Below are positions 4,792 through 5,730 of a stretch of DNA of 5,730 bases, piece after piece. The stretch spans positions 1 through 5,730 of the forward strand of contig JAHYYI010000059.1 of NCBI GenBank assembly GCA_019425045.1, written 5' to 3'. This DNA is from Collinsella sp. Lineage in GTDB: Bacteria > Actinomycetota > Coriobacteriia > Coriobacteriales > Coriobacteriaceae. The notes beneath the pieces were generated by a model. The model was not told the DNA's origin and ran no database searches. It saw only the letters and a list, made by a program, of their open reading frames with translations. Position 1 is the first letter of the stretch. Every line of letters begins with the position of its first letter. A program made the translations under genes and the position numbers.

Positions 4792-5730
4792 CTAGATCTC
4801 GCACACGCTCTGGCGCTCGACAAAGTAGGTCGACACGGCCGTCTTGCAGGTATAGCTCTTGGGGTTGCGGATGTTGCCCACCAGGCGACGCACCGCGATC
4901 TCGCCCACCTCGTGCTTGGGAACATGCACCGTGGTGAGCGGCGGGTTGGAGAAGGCGCCCAAAGACAGGTCGTCAAAGCCGATGATCGAGACATCCTCGG
5001 GCACGCGAATACCGTGCTCGTTGAACGCGCGCATGGCGCCCACGGCGAGCACGTCGTTCTCGGCAAAGAAAGCCGTCGGCAGATCGTCGCGCGAGACGTT
5101 GTCGAGCCACACGCCCATGTCGTGATAAGCGCCCTCGAGCGTGGTACCCAGCGTGACGTGCCATGCCGGGTTGGCCTCAAGATCCGCGTCCTCAAGCGCT
5201 TGGCGATAGCCGCGCTCGCGGTCCTTAAAGTTGCGGATCCGAAGGTCGCCCGCCAGATAGCCGATTTGCCTGTGGCCTTTCTCGATAAGGTAATCCACGG
5301 CACGCAGCACCGAATCGGTGTTGGCGATGACTACGGCATCGAAGTACTGGCGATCGCTCCAGCCGTCGAGCACAATCAGGTGGGCGGCAGCGTCGGCGAA
5401 CAGGGCGTAGTCCTCCTCGCCCAGCTCGGTACCCATCAGCACGATGGCGGCCGACGGGTCGGCGATCAGGCCCTCGACCTGCGGGCGCACGGCGTCCAGG
5501 TCGCTAAAGTCGAGCGAGACAAAGCTCGTGCTCATGCCGTGACGACGCGCCTGGCGCTCCACGCCCTCGATGACCGCGGGATGGAAGGTGCTCTCGTCCA
5601 GGATGGCGCCCGTCTTGCGCGCAAGCACAAACTGGATGCTCTCGAGCTGCGTCGACTGCTGATAGCCAAGCGACTGCGCGCACTCCAGGATGACCTTGGC
5701 GGTCTCCTCGCTCACGCTGCGCTTGCGGTT
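4792..5730 (-). CDS. LacI/GalR-family transcriptional repressor (N-terminus cut by window edge)
   Basis: The 312 visible residues cover almost a whole LacI-type regulator. The reading frame is open to base 5730, so the true start and most of the helix-turn-helix (about 25-30 residues) are outside. The first residues, NRKRSVSEETAKVI, are the end of the DNA-binding domain, followed by the hinge-region motif LGYQQ (about 21-25). The rest is a periplasmic-binding-protein-like sugar-sensing domain: IGYLAG (156-161), RERGY (171-175) with the usual effector-contacting Arg region, AFFAENDVLAVGA (220-232) with Asn225-Asp226, and DVSIIGFDD (246-254). It probably represses the adjacent operon and releases DNA when the sugar or an intermediate binds; this follows from its position. 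The frame ends SVCEI-TAG. Moving one base at GTGTG (4806-4802) would instead read SVRDL plus a 13-residue tail to a TAA at 4751, a more usual ending for this family. Terminator follows at 4729-4701. Confidence 0.93.
   Translation of the reverse strand, partial: NRKRSVSEETAKVILECAQSLGYQQSTQLESIQFVLARKTGAILDESTFHPAVIEGVERQARRHGMSTSFVSLDFSDLDAVRPQVEGLIADPSAAIVLMGTELGEEDYALFADAAAHLIVLDGWSDRQYFDAVVIANTDSVLRAVDYLIEKGHRQIGYLAGDLRIRNFKDRERGYRQALEDADLEANPAWHVTLGTTLEGAYHDMGVWLDNVSRDDLPTAFFAENDVLAVGAMRAFNEHGIRVPEDVSIIGFDDLSLGAFSNPPLTTVHVPKHEVGEIAVRRLVGNIRNPKSYTCKTAVSTYFVERQSVCEI

Overview
This window looks like part of a catabolic operon for an unusual sugar, from a GC-rich bacterium. Every gene I can support lies on the minus strand. 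Coding DNA is strongly GC-rich with G or C at most third codon positions, while the one control region (about 4541-4700) is AT-rich. My best guess is a gut actinobacterium of the Coriobacteriia (Collinsella-like). This rests on gene content, base composition and a remembered resemblance of one palindrome, not on a search.

In the direction of transcription (high to low coordinates) the window holds five genes. First is a LacI-type repressor cut at its N-terminus by the window edge (5730-4792), followed by a clear intrinsic terminator (4729-4701). Next comes an AT-rich control region with repeated TGTTTAC half-sites. Then follows a tightly packed set: an L-fucose-isomerase-like aldose isomerase (4534-3134), the N-terminal half of a split transketolase (3131-2295), and the C-terminal half (2302-1361). 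A short spacer containing a near-perfect 15-bp hairpin follows (1357-1323). Last is an FGGY-family sugar kinase whose C-terminus runs off the window (1304-1). The isomerase and the first transketolase gene are 2 bases apart, and the two transketolase genes overlap by 8 bases.

The combination of aldose isomerase, FGGY kinase and dedicated split transketolase matches the known D-apiose route. There, D-apiose is isomerised to D-apulose (ApsE), phosphorylated to D-apulose 4-phosphate (ApsK), and cleaved by AptA/AptB. The AptAB reaction transfers a two-carbon unit to glyceraldehyde 3-phosphate, giving D-xylulose 5-phosphate and dihydroxyacetone phosphate. D-apiose is a branched pentose of plant cell walls (rhamnogalacturonan II, apiogalacturonan) and of flavone glycosides such as apiin, which fits a gut or plant-associated lifestyle. 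Protein families and active-site motifs are read directly from the sequence. The substrate is inferred from the gene set, with the sulfoquinovose transketolase pathway as the main alternative. No transporter or glycosidase is visible; these may lie outside the window.
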